A stretch of DNA of 64,000 nucleotides, taken from Allantophomopsis cytisporea. Lineage: Eukaryota; Ascomycota; Leotiomycetes; Phacidiales; Phacidiaceae. The stretch is from positions 62,001 to 126,000 of the forward strand of contig CP103022.1 in the NCBI GenBank assembly GCA_024752435.1, given 5' to 3'. Below are positions 10,883-23,225 of this stretch, in pieces (the first letter of the stretch is position 1; each line of letters opens with the position of its first letter). The notes beneath the pieces are model-generated. The model ran no database searches and was not told where the DNA came from. It saw nothing but the letters and a program-made list of their open reading frames with translations. Position numbers and translations under genes: made by a program.

Positions 10883-12768
10883 GATTCGACGGAAAGGATG
10901 ATTTGGATTAGGTGTATGTAGTAGTTATGTCACCCAAGAAAACGGGTAACAAACCTGAAGGAAAGATAGTTCAGTAATGTTACTGTTGAAAGTGGGTGAC
11001 TTGCGACATACTTTGGTGGGAAGTAACGGCGTTGAAGATTCGAAAAGAAAGAATAAAGTGCAGCGTCTCAACAATTTATCAATGGGAGGATGTTTTGAGA
11101 ACCACTGATTTTGACCGGGATTTTCTATTTGGGTGTCAGGGAGTAGGAGCATAGTAGCTTGGGAGACAGCTAACAACTTTACCTTATCATCCAATCCAAT
11201 ATTTGCGTTTTCTTGTAGTAATATGGTAGCTTAGACGTCAATCTACAGCCTGAAATTATTTATCCAATAGTCATCATATAAGCATCCCAATTGGAAACCC
11301 TCGTACTTGACCGTCATAGGCATATGTTCAATATGAAGAAAGCCTCACTATCCCGAGGCTGCATATGAGAAACCCAGACGGAATCATTCTTCGTGATGGG
11401 GCTAACATGTGGATAGGTAGAGGAGTAGAACTCTTCGTTCCTTGTGATCCTGCTACATAGCCAGTCAGCTCTCTCAGTTGCTCTGGTCTCGTCACGCGCG
11501 TTCAAACTCCGTCATTAATTCTAATTTACAACTCCTATTCTTTGATCTCGCCGTCGGTGAAAGAGCAGACAATAAGTCTGCTCCTAGAATCCATGCTACA
11601 TTGATGGGCATATAAGAACTGCCACCTTCTTGTCTTACCACTTCGACCCCTCTTATCGCCGCGCATTGCTACTCTGCCTGCAGCGCTGATCTGGCTTGTC
11701 TATGCCGACGTAACTCCTTCCCGTCTTGGTTGATGTGTTACATAGGCAGCAATACGAGCACAATAGGCTCTTGCTGGGCATGTGCGCATGTAATCGTATT
11801 GAAGATTTGAACTGTTTCTAACTGCGCACTTCACTGTACTTGAGAGAGCGCATTCGTCTTCGGGAGGCGTGAGATTCGGGGCGTTAGCGTCTTGAAGTCA
11901 ATAAGGCTGGATGCCGTCTACGTCTAGGTCTCAGATGAATCCTCACTTAATCGCTTTGCGAAGCTTCCAATACAATATCCAGCATTGGGAATGACAGCTC
12001 ATATCATGTCAGAAAGGGTGCTCAATTGAACCAAACAATGATTTCATCTCCTATTCAGCTTTGTTCTCTAGCATTCCACGCATATCAATCTTATACTGGG
12101 AGTAATATAAGCTATGCCATTGATCTCTTCAGAGCGTCGTAACCTTCGTTTATCAGAAGGCTCTAATGGCATCTCAATCTATCATAAGATACAATCATAC
12201 ATGTGACTGCAATTGTCGTTGAGATATGAATCCCATGTTGTTGCTGTTGTATGAAAATTGATAATCTACGCTCGAGTCTCATGCGCCTAGTACCAAAAAA
12301 ATGCCAGTAGTCAGTAGTAAGTAGGTAGTACGCTCCACCATGTCTCCACAATGCAGTGGAGATGGACTTTACAACTAGAAAGTAAATATGCTACAAACCT
12401 TCGTAGAAACATCCCCTGCACCAAATGTGCACTTAAAGCCAATCCCAATGAGCGCGTATGACCATAGATGAGACCTTTCCCACGCGATAAAATATTGCAA
12501 AACCAACAGGTTTTGTAGAAAGCAGAATCGGCAATACACAGCAGTAACTTCCAACCATAACGTCGAGAAACAGGCCAATGGATGATCAAGACCTTCTCTG
12601 TGCTGCGACTACAACGCTGCTATCAGATTTGAATGATATAGCGCGGCATAGAGTAATATGTGTTTGGAGTAAGTCGATTCTGGTGTCCCCTTTCCAATAA
12701 CTCTGCTTTGACTCTGGTGTTACAGATAGAAGGAATAATCGTGTATCGTAGACATATATATAGAAGCA
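10883..12768. other. Intergenic region, no supported gene
   Basis: About 1.9 kb. A minus-strand frame at 10925-11194 could belong to the leader of the small Cys4 gene, but I recognise nothing in it. The rest shows no domain, RNA gene or repeat that I can support. Confidence 0.4.
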
Positions 12769-13362
12769 TTATACCTTATCCATATTTCTCATTTCCAGAA
12801 TTTCAACAGCCATCCTCACTGCTTCCTCCACACTCCCACAAACTCCCCCACCAATATTATCCACGCCCCCCGCGGTCATCATCAAGTTATCTACCAACAT
12901 TTCCTCCTCAAACTCCTCCACCGCCATCCCTTCACCGTCCCGCAGAACCCCTCTCTCATCCCTCACACACTCAAAGTTCTCTCTCACCTTTTCCGTATAC
13001 CCTCTCGTATCCGTCGAATACGCAACCACCACCTTTCCCAACGCAGCCGCAACACCCATCTCATACGCCGTGCCAACATCCATACTCACCCCCCGAAACG
13101 GCGTCATGTTTGCGACAACCGCATTGCACTCCCGGATCATTGCCATATTCTCGTTGCGAATCCACGTCGCAACAGAGACCCGCAAGCCCGTGGCATCTGG
13201 CTCACCAGCGAGAATGTGAGCTGGGATCACGTTGTCCATTGGGAAGAGACCGATGGCACCATAAGTCGCGCAGGTGTCCTTGAGGGCATTACCAATGGAG
13301 ATGGGATCGGGGAGGAAGACTTCGGGGCCGGCAAGGTAGATTTTTGGTTTTGTGGTGGTCAT
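12769..13362 (-). CDS. Nucleoside 2-deoxyribosyltransferase family protein
   Basis: An intronless 197-residue protein. The N-terminus KIYLAGPEVFLPDP is the nucleotide-binding start of this family. The segment ANMTPFRGVSMDVGTAYEMG carries the substrate-binding Asp and the putative catalytic Glu of YEMG. Known members transfer 2-deoxyribose between nucleobases, or hydrolyse the glycosidic bond, in nucleotide salvage. Bacterial enzymes are about 150-160 residues; the extra length here lies in the Glu-rich C-terminal third. No signal peptide is seen, so a cytosolic enzyme is likely. The coding DNA is visibly richer in G+C than its flanks. The family is mainly bacterial and appears patchily in fungi, so ancient transfer is possible; that is inference. 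ATG at 13362. Confidence 0.88.
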   Translation of the reverse strand: MTTTKPKIYLAGPEVFLPDPISIGNALKDTCATYGAIGLFPMDNVIPAHILAGEPDATGLRVSVATWIRNENMAMIRECNAVVANMTPFRGVSMDVGTAYEMGVAAALGKVVVAYSTDTRGYTEKVRENFECVRDERGVLRDGEGMAVEEFEEEMLVDNLMMTAGGVDNIGGGVCGSVEEAVRMAVEILEMRNMDKV

Positions 13363-14518
13363 GGTTGGTGAGGGGTGCGTGTAGATTGAGAGTGGCTTGT
13401 GGAAAGGTAGATGTGAAGTGGCGGGCGGCTATGCGGCGATAACATCGCATCGCAGTTCTACATACAAAATCCCCGCAGCACTGCCAATCCCCGACTCAAA
13501 CCCAATTTCAACGTCATGCCTCTAATTGTGCGAGAAGAAACATTGATTCTTTCCTCAGTAGGGAATTATTCGCAATAAGCGCGACTCAGTATTCATAATA
13601 TGGAATGCGTATGCGATTCGTGGTTGGATATCGCACAGAGAAGCTCCTTGATTGCACTTTATACTTGCAAATGTAATTGAAATTGCGTACTATGGCCACA
13701 ATTGACCACATTACGGCATCCATCACTACAAAATATTAACACCTGATATTGTGGGCGTAACTAGATTATACAATCCAATGTTCTTCGGGTGGGATTTGCT
13801 TACGGTGCTGATAGCTATGGTGTACAGGATTTTATATTTCTGTTGTAGTTGTACCATTGTCAAGGTCATCTCCCTTGACATCGCAGTTCGATACCTATAT
13901 ACAGATTTGCTATTACTGAAAACATATTCTTTGATTTTCTAAGTCCGGAGCATTGTGTTAGGCAGTGCATCCATTGTAAGAAAATTAGCCAGTAAATCAG
14001 AGAGTGAGATACTGCTCTGAATCCATTTGGGCAGATATCAGAGTTTTAAGCTTCAGTGTGTGTTGATAATGAGGACATTTAGGAGTTCTTAGCGTCTACT
14101 GAGAAATTTGGGGCTCAGGATGAAGCAGAAGGCGTTAAGTTGGGTTTTCCTACAAGTGTGGGTTTGTGGTAATTATTGAGTTTTGTATGACTTGCCACGA
14201 TCTAGAGGTTGGAGAACAGGATTTGAAGCCAACATTTGCTCCAGCGTAGACGGCTGAGCTGTTGGATGACTTGCAAATTTCTTGGCAAAGCCAATTAAAG
14301 TCACAGATAGATATACTCATATTAAGCGTACTGGCAGATTTTCTTGGCATTGTTACTTTGAGTTCATCAATGACAGATGCCTCGAGTGATAGAAATCGAA
14401 CTTCATTGCTGTTTACCGACCGTCGCTGTCGCGGGCCCACTATGCTATATACAAAACTATGATATCCCCAATAATGCCTAAAAAAAATATCCAACTTGCC
14501 GCCCTAATCGGACTTAAA
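13363..14518. other. Intergenic region, no supported gene
   Basis: About 1.15 kb: the promoter of the deoxyribosyltransferase at the left, the 3' flank of the dioxygenase at the right. Short open frames at 13751-13942 and 14150-14494 have no recognisable content. Confidence 0.45.
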
Positions 14519-15558
14519 TCAAAACTTATTCTGGTTTGCGTTTTGCATCAACATCGTGTTATCTGGCTTGTACTTCTTCGAGAGCAGATGAACGTCGTAT
14601 TCAACATCGAGGGTGGCACCTTTGGGTTCGTTCTGAACAGGCTTAAAGTCTAAGAGCAGATCGTCCTTGACCGCACTGACAGTGTCTGTCTCCAGGTACG
14701 GGTCGTCTCTTGGGTATAACTGTGCCGTCACGCCGACGTAGTCCGGGTGAGTGACCATCATATGGATGTGGGCTGGGCGCCATGGGTGTCGGCCCATGAT
14801 CTTGAGCAATTCGGCCGAGGGACCGGAGGTATCAATGGCGTACTCCGTCGGCTTCAGGCAGTAGAACCAAAACTTGCCGTTCTCGTCGGTGCGGAACTTG
14901 CCACGAAGGTTGTGGCGGGACTGGTTCTCGGGGTCGAAGGCATCATACTTGCCGTTGGTGCTGGCCTGCCACATGTCAAAGACTGCGTCTGGAATGCCCT
15001 TGCCAGTGTCGGCATCCTTGATAACACCATGGAAAAACGTGAATTGCCCATCTTTTGGCATGTCCTGGACTACGCTGGCACCAAGGTCCCGGAATGGTGT
15101 TTCGGGGGACCAGAAAGGTCCGAGAATGGCTGAGGATGTGGGAGCGTGAGGGAGATCTTTGTCGACAACGATCTTGTGGTTGATTTCGTCAACGAGCCTA
15201 GATAGAAAGTCATTAGCCATTGATGGCATTCAATGTGATGAGAATGACTATGTTCCTGGCAGAATCAGAGGGGAGGTACTCACGATTCAATTCCTAGGAT
15301 ATCGCACACCCTCCATGCTTCATTTCGATTCTTTTTATAAGCTTGGCCGATAGAGTTGATGTAGTTGACTCCGAGAATCCATTCGTCTTGCTTGAGCTCA
15401 ACGTCTCTGCAAAAGTCGTGCAAATGCGTAATTAATGAGGTGAGGATTTCTCTGTGTCTAGGTTCTGTCTCGGGGCTCATAAGGCCAACAACATGTTTTG
15501 TGAAGTCGGGGTCGAATCTGCTGTTGCTAGCCTTAACACCATTGCCGTTCGTCGCCAT
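14519..15558 (-). CDS. Intradiol ring-cleavage dioxygenase (catechol/hydroxyquinol 1,2-dioxygenase)
   Basis: Two exons (15558-15284 and 15197-14519) with donor GTGAGT and acceptor CTAG give 317 residues, the normal length. Residues about 20-90 are the N-terminal helical dioxygenase domain (the start DPDFTKHVVGLMSPET fits). Residues about 100-300 are the catalytic beta-sandwich. All four non-heme Fe(III) ligands are visible: Tyr in NGKYDAFD, Tyr in KPTEYAIDTSG, and the two His in RPAHIHMMV. Known enzymes open catechol or hydroxyquinol between the two hydroxyls to a muconate, feeding the beta-ketoadipate route. Which of the two is the substrate cannot be decided here. No signal peptide is seen, so it is cytosolic. 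Degenerate repeats begin about 200 bases upstream of the start. Confidence 0.93.
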
Positions 15559-15755
15559 GATGATGTTCTTTTCTGCGGTGTGTGAATGAGGACAGTTGTT
15601 GCGAGGATTCGTATATGGGGAAGAGTGGGAAGATGGATGATGTCTTGTTTACAGTACGCCGAAAGCAAAGGGGAGGTTCCCAGTATTAAGTATGAATCGC
15701 AGGCACTAGGATGGAGAAGAGCTAGCTGAGCATGAGACCGAGCATCGTATGTTAC

Positions 15756-16185
15756 CGCAACAGAGTTCGGTAGTTTGATTGACTTACGATCACAGCTGGG
15801 TTGTTGTGTAGAGCTGTTGGACAAATCCAGAGCCGTAGTATGCTGCCGTCAATTTGGGGCACATGCCGTATTACTAGCCGACCCCATATCCGCAACGGAA
15901 TTCGGTAGTCTGACTAAAGCGAGATTATAATTGGGTTGGATTTTGCGCTTGTTATCTAGAGCTATCTAGGTATTGGAGAATTATAAAGCCGTAGTATGCT
16001 GCCGTCAGTTTGGCGCACATGCCGTATCACTAGCCGACTCCATATCGGTGACGGAGTTCGGCGGTTTGACTAAGCTCAGAATGGACTGTGGGGAACTCTG
16101 CGCTTGCCAATCCTGGACTAGACTGACACGTGAGGGATCCCACTGCGCAGTAGAGCTGTTGGAAGAATATATAGCCGGATGTTAG
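15756..16185. repeat. Degenerate tandem repeat upstream of the dioxygenase gene
   Basis: The block at about 15832-15925 (beginning GCCGTAGTATGCTGCCGTCA) recurs at about 15988-16080, offset 156 bases. A partial copy of its end (the TTCGGTAGTTTGA-like part) occurs near 15763, and a copy of its GAGCTGTTGG lead-in occurs at 15811 and 16153. Differences between copies are mostly C/T and G/A changes, in the style of RIP or old decay. It may be a decayed non-coding element that was duplicated in tandem. It lies in the presumed promoter of the dioxygenase. Confidence 0.7.
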
Positions 16186-18763
16186 GGGTCGTTCGCGGAT
16201 GCGGAGTCGGCTATGAATTTCGTGGGCTAGTCGCAAATGATTGGTAAGTTTCACTCCGACACATATTACTGCGTACTATTCTATGTACTTACCAATTTCG
16301 ATTGCGGGGAGGTGGCTTGCTGCATCCTAGATCCTCACGTGATCCTTTATAGTCTCAAAACCATCGGTCCAATTCTAGAGTTATGTTAATTGTAATTCTT
16401 CAAATCCACAGACACCACAAGACTTTGAAGCAAAAAGAACCTACTAGTAGAATTTGGCTATTACATATGTAGCTACATAGCTACAACATCGTGTTTTCTA
16501 AAATAACCCATAGATACATTACTCATAGTGTTCCACGTCTATGGCGATTACGCAACGATCCAGATTGAGCTCTTGAGCCTTATAAACCTGGGCGCTGTGG
16601 AACGATAAAAATACCTTTAACCTTACTTTAACATAGGTGCTAAGACTGTTACTGTGCTAGTTTACCTATGACCCGGTCACATCAAGTGTATTGCCTTTAC
16701 TTTGTAGCATCACTATCACCTCCCAGAATTCTGTTAGTTAGACAACCCTGTTGATAGTACATCCCGAAATCTCGAACCCTGATGCCTATCACCACCTCCT
16801 GGCGCGCTACGTACGACCTTTGAACTGTATAGAGTGCTTTCTATTGGATAGCCCTCTCACGCATATCAATTCCAGCCCTTTCCGGCCACCCCTCCTTTGG
16901 CAAGACGTACCGCCTCCGCGTTCATACAATTTAAAGAGATCTATTTGTGGGTTCATTAGCTGATTGTAGTTAAACTCGAAACATTCGCGACGAACACGAC
17001 CACAACAGCCATCAAGTTGAAGAGTAGTCACGTCGAATGCTTCACAAATCTTGTTGGGCGTCTGTCAGGCTACGGCAAGTCATATCATCAAACGCTATGT
17101 GTCTGTTCTTATGACCCTGTCTACACTACCCTGAAAGTTTATTGATACGACCTTTAATATTTTGCAAGTGAAGTATGTACGAGATCTGCGGCACGTCGAT
17201 TCTTTCCTCGCCAACAATCGGGTCATGTCCGAAAGGCTACCAAATTCATTTTCCAGGGTCCAATACATCATAGCTGTCTCTATTATCTTGTTTAGGCATA
17301 TTTCACGTCTTCTCCAATGAGACCTGGGACGTAAAAATTATCAATTTGGACCGTGATTTAATTCTCTTCACTTATGGTGATCATGAATTGCAGTAAATTT
17401 AGCGAGAAATGTTGTTATTTTCTGATTGAAAAATAAGATCAAACCGGGATTTGTACCAATTCTTCATGAGATGCCGATGGAATCTATCGACACTGGATTA
17501 TTGCCGAAATAAATCCACCTGAGCAAATAGTCAACGGCGCAAAGAATTGACGAAGAATGCTAATGGAGGATGGATAAATCAATGAAGCATCGCTTCTGAG
17601 ATATTTGTGACGATCAAATGAGCGAAGCATGGCTTACCCAAGGTATGCACTGTGTGCAGCCTGGCGAAGTTGGGGCAATTTATCAATCCATCAGAGCTCA
17701 TAGAAATGATTCACATTCATTCTGTGCCATATTCGAGCATCGTAAAATGATGATTGTTTTCCATGGACAAGCTCCGCCAACTTTGGGAAGAAACAGTTGC
17801 TGGAGGATATTTTCTCCGACACCGTCATGGCAATAGAATGTGACTATTTCCACAAGTCCATGACTGCCTGGTATATCCAGGGTGATTCTTCGTATTGATC
17901 ATTGTCTCCACCTCGTCTGAACCACCTGCTATGGTGAGCGCTTTTGATATCGAAAGCTCGTGTACTAAAGCCCTCAATACCAGTCCTTACGTCTAACCTA
18001 ACTGAGACGCAGCCTCAACGGCCATCGACAGGAAATTGATCTAATGATGGAGCTGGTGATGAAATCGATGATCTGAGATCCATGGACTCAGAGTCAAAAG
18101 AATCATCTCCTTCCATAGAGGTTAGAAAGGATTTATATTCCTGTCAAGAACTCCTAAAATGCCTGCCTTTGAATACTGGCGAATGCCATATTCTTGAAGT
18201 TTTCCCTCTGCCAAACAGGAAATTCAGTGATTCAAGCATATGATGGCAACTCGACCAGAAGCACAAGTTGAGCGGTCTCATCTGGTAGGTTGGCCTCCAA
18301 AATCTTGCCGACTCATCCGTAGAACATCACCGTTCTAGCGACGCCAAGAATTGTAACAGTTGTATTTTCCCCCACGAACATACGCCGAGGTGCACGTGGT
18401 GAATTGCGACTTCAGCATTGGAGGGAGTTTTTGCTGAAAAGCATGGTTTTGAGTGAAAGGGCAACGTCGGTTGTTCAATCACGATACCATGTAGATAGTT
18501 TTTATTCTCGCTTATTTGCTCGATACTGAGTACTTGAATATCATCGCGATCTAAGCACCTTTTGTATCCTCATCATTCAACAGCTCCTTTGTTCAACATG
18601 TTTAATCGCTCAAACAGATTGATGAAAAAGTCCTTGTGTCTGTATAGTTATTCCAAAAAATTGAGTCACGGTGTTCTGAGCGTTCCTGTCTGCCTGTTCT
18701 CAGCATGCTTCTACTTTCGACGAATCACTACTACGTTATCAAGTACAGAATAACTTTACTCAG
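16186..18763. other. Gene-poor intergenic region
   Basis: About 2.6 kb without a supported gene. Several 60-75 codon frames exist (for example 16751-16963 and 17618-17836), but none shows a domain. The right end, about 18560-18763, may contain the lost or degraded first exon of the S9 peptidase pseudogene. Confidence 0.45.
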
Positions 18764-20673
18764 CTATACAATCCAAGCATTGGTAATATTAGTGGTGCCT
18801 CCGAGCTATCGGCAGATCGTCAATCGTCTGTTATTGCATTCACTGGAAGTATCAACGAATCAGTTGATAGCGGTAATATAACACGAGTTTGTACTGCCAA
18901 CTATATTACTGGGGAGATAAGTATTGTCTCCTATGGTGCGGGAAATGATAAAAGTCCACAATGGTCTCCAAATAGACAACGACTAGCATTTCTCTCAGAC
19001 CGAATTGATAAGAACGTCTTCCAAGTATATACACTAGACCAAACACGTATATATGAGCCCATTCCTGGAAGCGTAGAATCTATCTCGTGGTCATCTGATA
19101 GTGATCGTCTTCTTGTCTTAGCTGCAGATCCAGAAGCGGAGCAAGCTGGAGCGTATGGAGGGGCACGATCCGCCAAAGATCATCGACAAGAGTTCCGCCC
19201 GGAATGGTGGCCATCTGTTGAATCTTCAGAGAAGCATGAGGGATGGCGCAGAGCCTGGTCGTGTAACTTCAAGACCGGAAAGCTTGAACAGGTCGGAGGA
19301 ACCGAGACTAACTTCTGGGAAGCTTGTTGGCTAGGTCGAACACACGTTTTAGCTATAATTTCGGACGATCCAACAGAAAGTGCCTGGTATCGAGCATATC
19401 TTGCCACGGTGGATTTACATACTGGCAAGCGTCACAAGATCTACCGAGGACGTTCTCAACTCGGACGCCCTACTGCATCGCCCTCAGGCTTGCACGCGGC
19501 AGTTATAGAGTGTATCAGCAGCGATCGCGGTGGCGTTGCTGGCGATGTTATCCTATTTGACACTACGACTATCCAGCACAATCGCCTTGACTTGAATGGA
19601 GTTGATGTCACCCAGATAATGTGGCATAACGATACACATTTGTCATATATCGGACTGCGTAGAACATCTACAGTAGCAGGTCGCTTCTGCCTCGCCACTG
19701 GTGTAGTAAAGGAACACTGGGACAGTCCTCGAACGTGCGGCACGTTATACCCTGAGGCGACAATTACGGACAAAGGCTCTTTTGCGCTCGTATCAGAGAG
19801 CTGGAATGAGTGTCAGAAACTCGTTATTGTGCGGCCGGGAGACTGCGAAGTTATAAAACCGTTTGAGCACTCTGGTACCAATTGGCTGAGATCACGTATG
19901 GGTGAAATGAAAAGCGTATCTTGGTTGTCCACTGACGAGCTCGAGATACAAGGTTATCTCTGCATTCCCTTGGAGCCACGAAAAAAACGACCACTTGTAC
20001 TGAACGTTCATGGCGGCCCAGTGTATACTTTTCGGAATAAGTGGCAACTAGCTTCCCCTGTTATCCCCCTTTTAGTCTCTCGAGGTTATGCAGTCTTGAG
20101 TGCTAATCCACGAGGATCGATGGGCAGGGGGCAGGACTTCTGTGCAAAAGTACTTGGAGACCTAGGTGGTGGGGACGCACAAGACCTGCTCTCTGGTGTT
20201 GACACTATGTTGCAACAAGCAGAGGCAGATGCCGACAGCATCGGCGTTATGGGAATCAGGTACGGTGGATATATGGCGACATAGCTTCCTACTCAGTCTA
20301 ATCAATTTGTAGCGGCGGTAGCTGTTGCACCAATCACCAACTGGTGCTCTAATGATGGTACTGCTAACATCGGCTACTTTGATGAACTTTTCTTTGGAGC
20401 AAGTCCATATGAGCCTGGGGGTACTACCATGCCAGAAGCCCGGTTGTGCTTGCTGGAAAGTATCCGACGCCATTTTTACAGATTACCGGCGCCAAAGACC
20501 GTTGTGTTCCACCTTCTCAAGCGATTGAATATCACACAGCGCTTTCTGAAGCTGGTGTGAAGTCAATGCTTGTCACGTATCCTGACGAAGGCCACGGCAT
20601 ACGGCAACAGTCGGCCTACACTGACTTTTGTACCCGCGTTATCGCAAGGTTCGATGAACACCTACGCATATAG
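18764..20673 (+). pseudogene. Decayed S9-family (prolyl oligopeptidase/acylaminoacyl-peptidase-like) serine peptidase
   Basis: A long frame open from about 18764 to 20281 reads as the beta-propeller and the start of the alpha/beta hydrolase domain (VLNVHGGPVYTFRNKW, LSANPRGSMGRGQ). It contains no ATG, GTG or TTG upstream of 19409, so its first exon is missing or unrecognised. Three lesions mark it as dead. The nucleophile motif GxSYGG reads GIRYGG (AGG at the Ser codon). The next conserved Trp position is TAG (20282). A one-base deletion near 20430 shifts the frame, after which GKYPTPFLQITGAKDRC and DEGHGIRQQ continue in another frame to 20673. The Asp and His of the triad are still legible, so decay is relatively young. 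It is convergent with the Zn2Cys6 factor, whose stop lies 117 bases away. Confidence 0.9.
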
Positions 20674-20789
20674 ATGTCCACTACTTACTTTGCCTTTTTT
20701 GGATTATTTCAGGCTCAACTTTTCTGAACACTGCCTTGTTGAATTGGTCATTCAAAACCTCACATAATCTGTTTCCCTTTCAAATAGCC

Positions 20790-23225
20790 TCACCCTGGTC
20801 CCAGACCAAGATTTGGACATATGAGATCAACATTGCCAAGCCATGCGTCCAATTGCGCCCAATCGATGACTTCGCCATTAGGAGTATCAAGCAAATAGTC
20901 CTGAGCCAGTATGGCATCCATGTCGAGGTTCATCGTGTCAGCCGCTCCACCAGCAAATTCATCGTCGTCTGGAGCATCGCCTAGCCAAAATGCATCATCT
21001 CCAGTCCACGTGCTTCCTTGTATAGGATTTGCGGCTTGCTTTGTTCCCGCATAATCCTGCGAGTGCGCTTTAACCAGTGTGTCTGGTGACTTCGGATTCG
21101 TATTTGGCCATGTTGTGTTGGTATGCATCGTCGTCAACCTCTTCTCACTACTAAAGGTGTCTTTTCCCTTGCTTCTTACGAGCACTGCCTCTCTCCTAGC
21201 TTTAGCTTCTTGTCGTTGCTCCTGAAGCTTGATGATGTATTCTGGGGGATCGGACAGCACTCTTTTCTCTTTCGCGAGAGCGGTTGCGCGAGCACTGAAT
21301 GCTTTCAAACAAATGTTCCCCACAGCTACGAAGATGGGCTTATTGGTGTTCAGCAACATTTTCAAATTGAGTTCATACATGGTGTCGATGAGCCGCCATG
21401 CTTTCACAGCGTCTTGGCGAAGGGGATCCGCACGGAGTGTGTCAAGGACGTGGATAACGGCGTGCCACTGGATGTAGTACGGGACATTCCAAGCGAAGTG
21501 TCGAAGCTGTGGGCTTGACTGCAACATGTTGTAGCGTTCCAGGAGCTGGAGAACGATGCTCCAGACAAATTGCTGTTCCGAGGCTGGAACCTGGTCCAGA
21601 TGGACCCATCTGCGCGGATGATGAGCTATGAATCGTATGAGGTTTGTTGCACACCGAGCGGTAAGCAGAACCATGAATTGTAGTGGATCGGAAGGATCGC
21701 AGAACCGCAAGAACTTTGTCTCAATCATGTCTTCGATCTCCGTGATATATTCATCCTTCATCTTCAAGTCGTCTATAGCAGCAAATTCTTCAGATGTAAA
21801 ACCAATCTTGCCTAGCTTATGCATTTTGGCTTTCTGAATAGCAGCGAAACTAGTAAGCTCGGATCTTAATACAATCCAGATCATATCTGTTGGTTTGGTA
21901 GTTTCAGTAGCAGCTTTTGCCATTGCCGGATATAGATCGTCATCGTTGATGTTGGCAGGCCTCTTAGGTGTAGTCTCATTAAGTTCAAAGTCTCGAAACT
22001 TGGCCTGGCCACAAAGCTCTGCAGCACGGAAGTCGTGCATCTTGAGAAGCCACCAAATGCGTCGGCGAATCTCAGTTTCAAAAGGCGACAGACCCAGTAA
22101 AGTACCGTCGAGGCGCATACCCATGCCTTCCGCAACACGGATCGCAAGCCCAGTGAGGCTCCACACCGCGCGCGATTCGTAGGTATCTCGGATGGAATGG
22201 ATATGGAGCACCAGTGCCTGCATAACAACAATACTAGTGCTGCTCATGAATCTTGCTCGCGATAAGGCTGATTTCGTGGCAGCCACGTAACGGGGAAGCA
22301 ATACCGCTCGAGCCTCTCCTAGCATCTCTTTACATTCGTCTTCTGTGAGCGATAGAACAGCCATGCTATATATAGAGAACATGAGCGCTTCAAATCCTCG
22401 TGGAATATGCTCAATATTGGCGATTGCTTTCTCTAGTGCAGGTTGCAAACTTGGTATGTGCACCACTTTCGTAAGGGGGTTGACATTTTCAATGAAAGTC
22501 TTCCATAGTTGATGAATGAGGCTTGGCGATGGGTGCGAGAATGCAGTATTGGACTTTTTCCAGCCCAAAACATAAGCAAAATTATCAGTGGACATTCCAC
22601 TGTCGCTTGCTTCATTCGGTGCATCTTCTTCTAGATCCTCTTCAGTGTCGTGGATCTGATCATATCGTCAGCATTTGCATTTCGGATCAGACGATCCAGC
22701 TTGCAGTGGCAGGAGATTTTAACAGACCTCTTCTGCAACTCTCGACCACAAGCTGCTGTTGAAGACTTAGTTTCGTTCGTCAGGTTCGAGAGATGCTGCT
22801 TACTTGTCCAAGAGTTTTGTGCCTCTTTGGCCATGTAGTAGCTGGGGCTTAAATGTTGTTGCTTGTTGCTCAGGATCAACTGAGCTTGGTGTTGGTAGTT
22901 GCCAGACGGTTTCCTGGAAGTCTGAGCGGGCACTTTTCCGACGATGTTCAGCCTCCGAAGTGGTGCTGATTTGATTAAGATCGATGCCTTTCTCTTGCAG
23001 TAATGCCTCATAGCGCTTCAGTCGTTCCTCCAACGGTTCGCTCTCTGCAAAGTTCCGTTTCTTTCGAGACAATTTTGGGGGAGGGAAGATGCATTGCACA
23101 TTGTGTCGGACGCAGGCATTACATGGGTTTTGTTTGTTACACCTTACTTTCCGCTCAGAACAGCGGATACAGGCGAAGGCAGGCTTTGTCAGTGATCTAC
23201 TTGGCGATGACTCTGGAAGGCTCAT
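20790..23225 (-). CDS. Zn2Cys6 transcription factor with fungal-specific transcription factor domain
   Basis: Three exons: 23225-22804, a 28-nt micro-exon 22755-22728, and 22655-20790. They join in frame to 771 residues. The micro-exon is supported by phase (450 nt before exon 3), by branch sites (CTGAC in both introns), and by restoring the family stretch NSLWSRVAEE that follows the linker in such factors. Residues 19-46 hold the binuclear cluster CIRCSERKVRCNKQNPCNAC-x6-C. A short basic and coiled-coil stretch follows (EERLKRYEALLQEKG). Residues about 180-480 are the fungal_trans domain, with RRRIWWLLKMHDFRAAEL. The acidic C-terminus could be an activation region. It is divergent from the FAD monooxygenase at 23842, which makes that gene a candidate target. 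Confidence 0.9.

Noticed and set aside
12660..13283. Long Pro/Ser-rich plus-strand frame
   Set aside because: It is the antisense shadow of the deoxyribosyltransferase gene in G+C-rich DNA.
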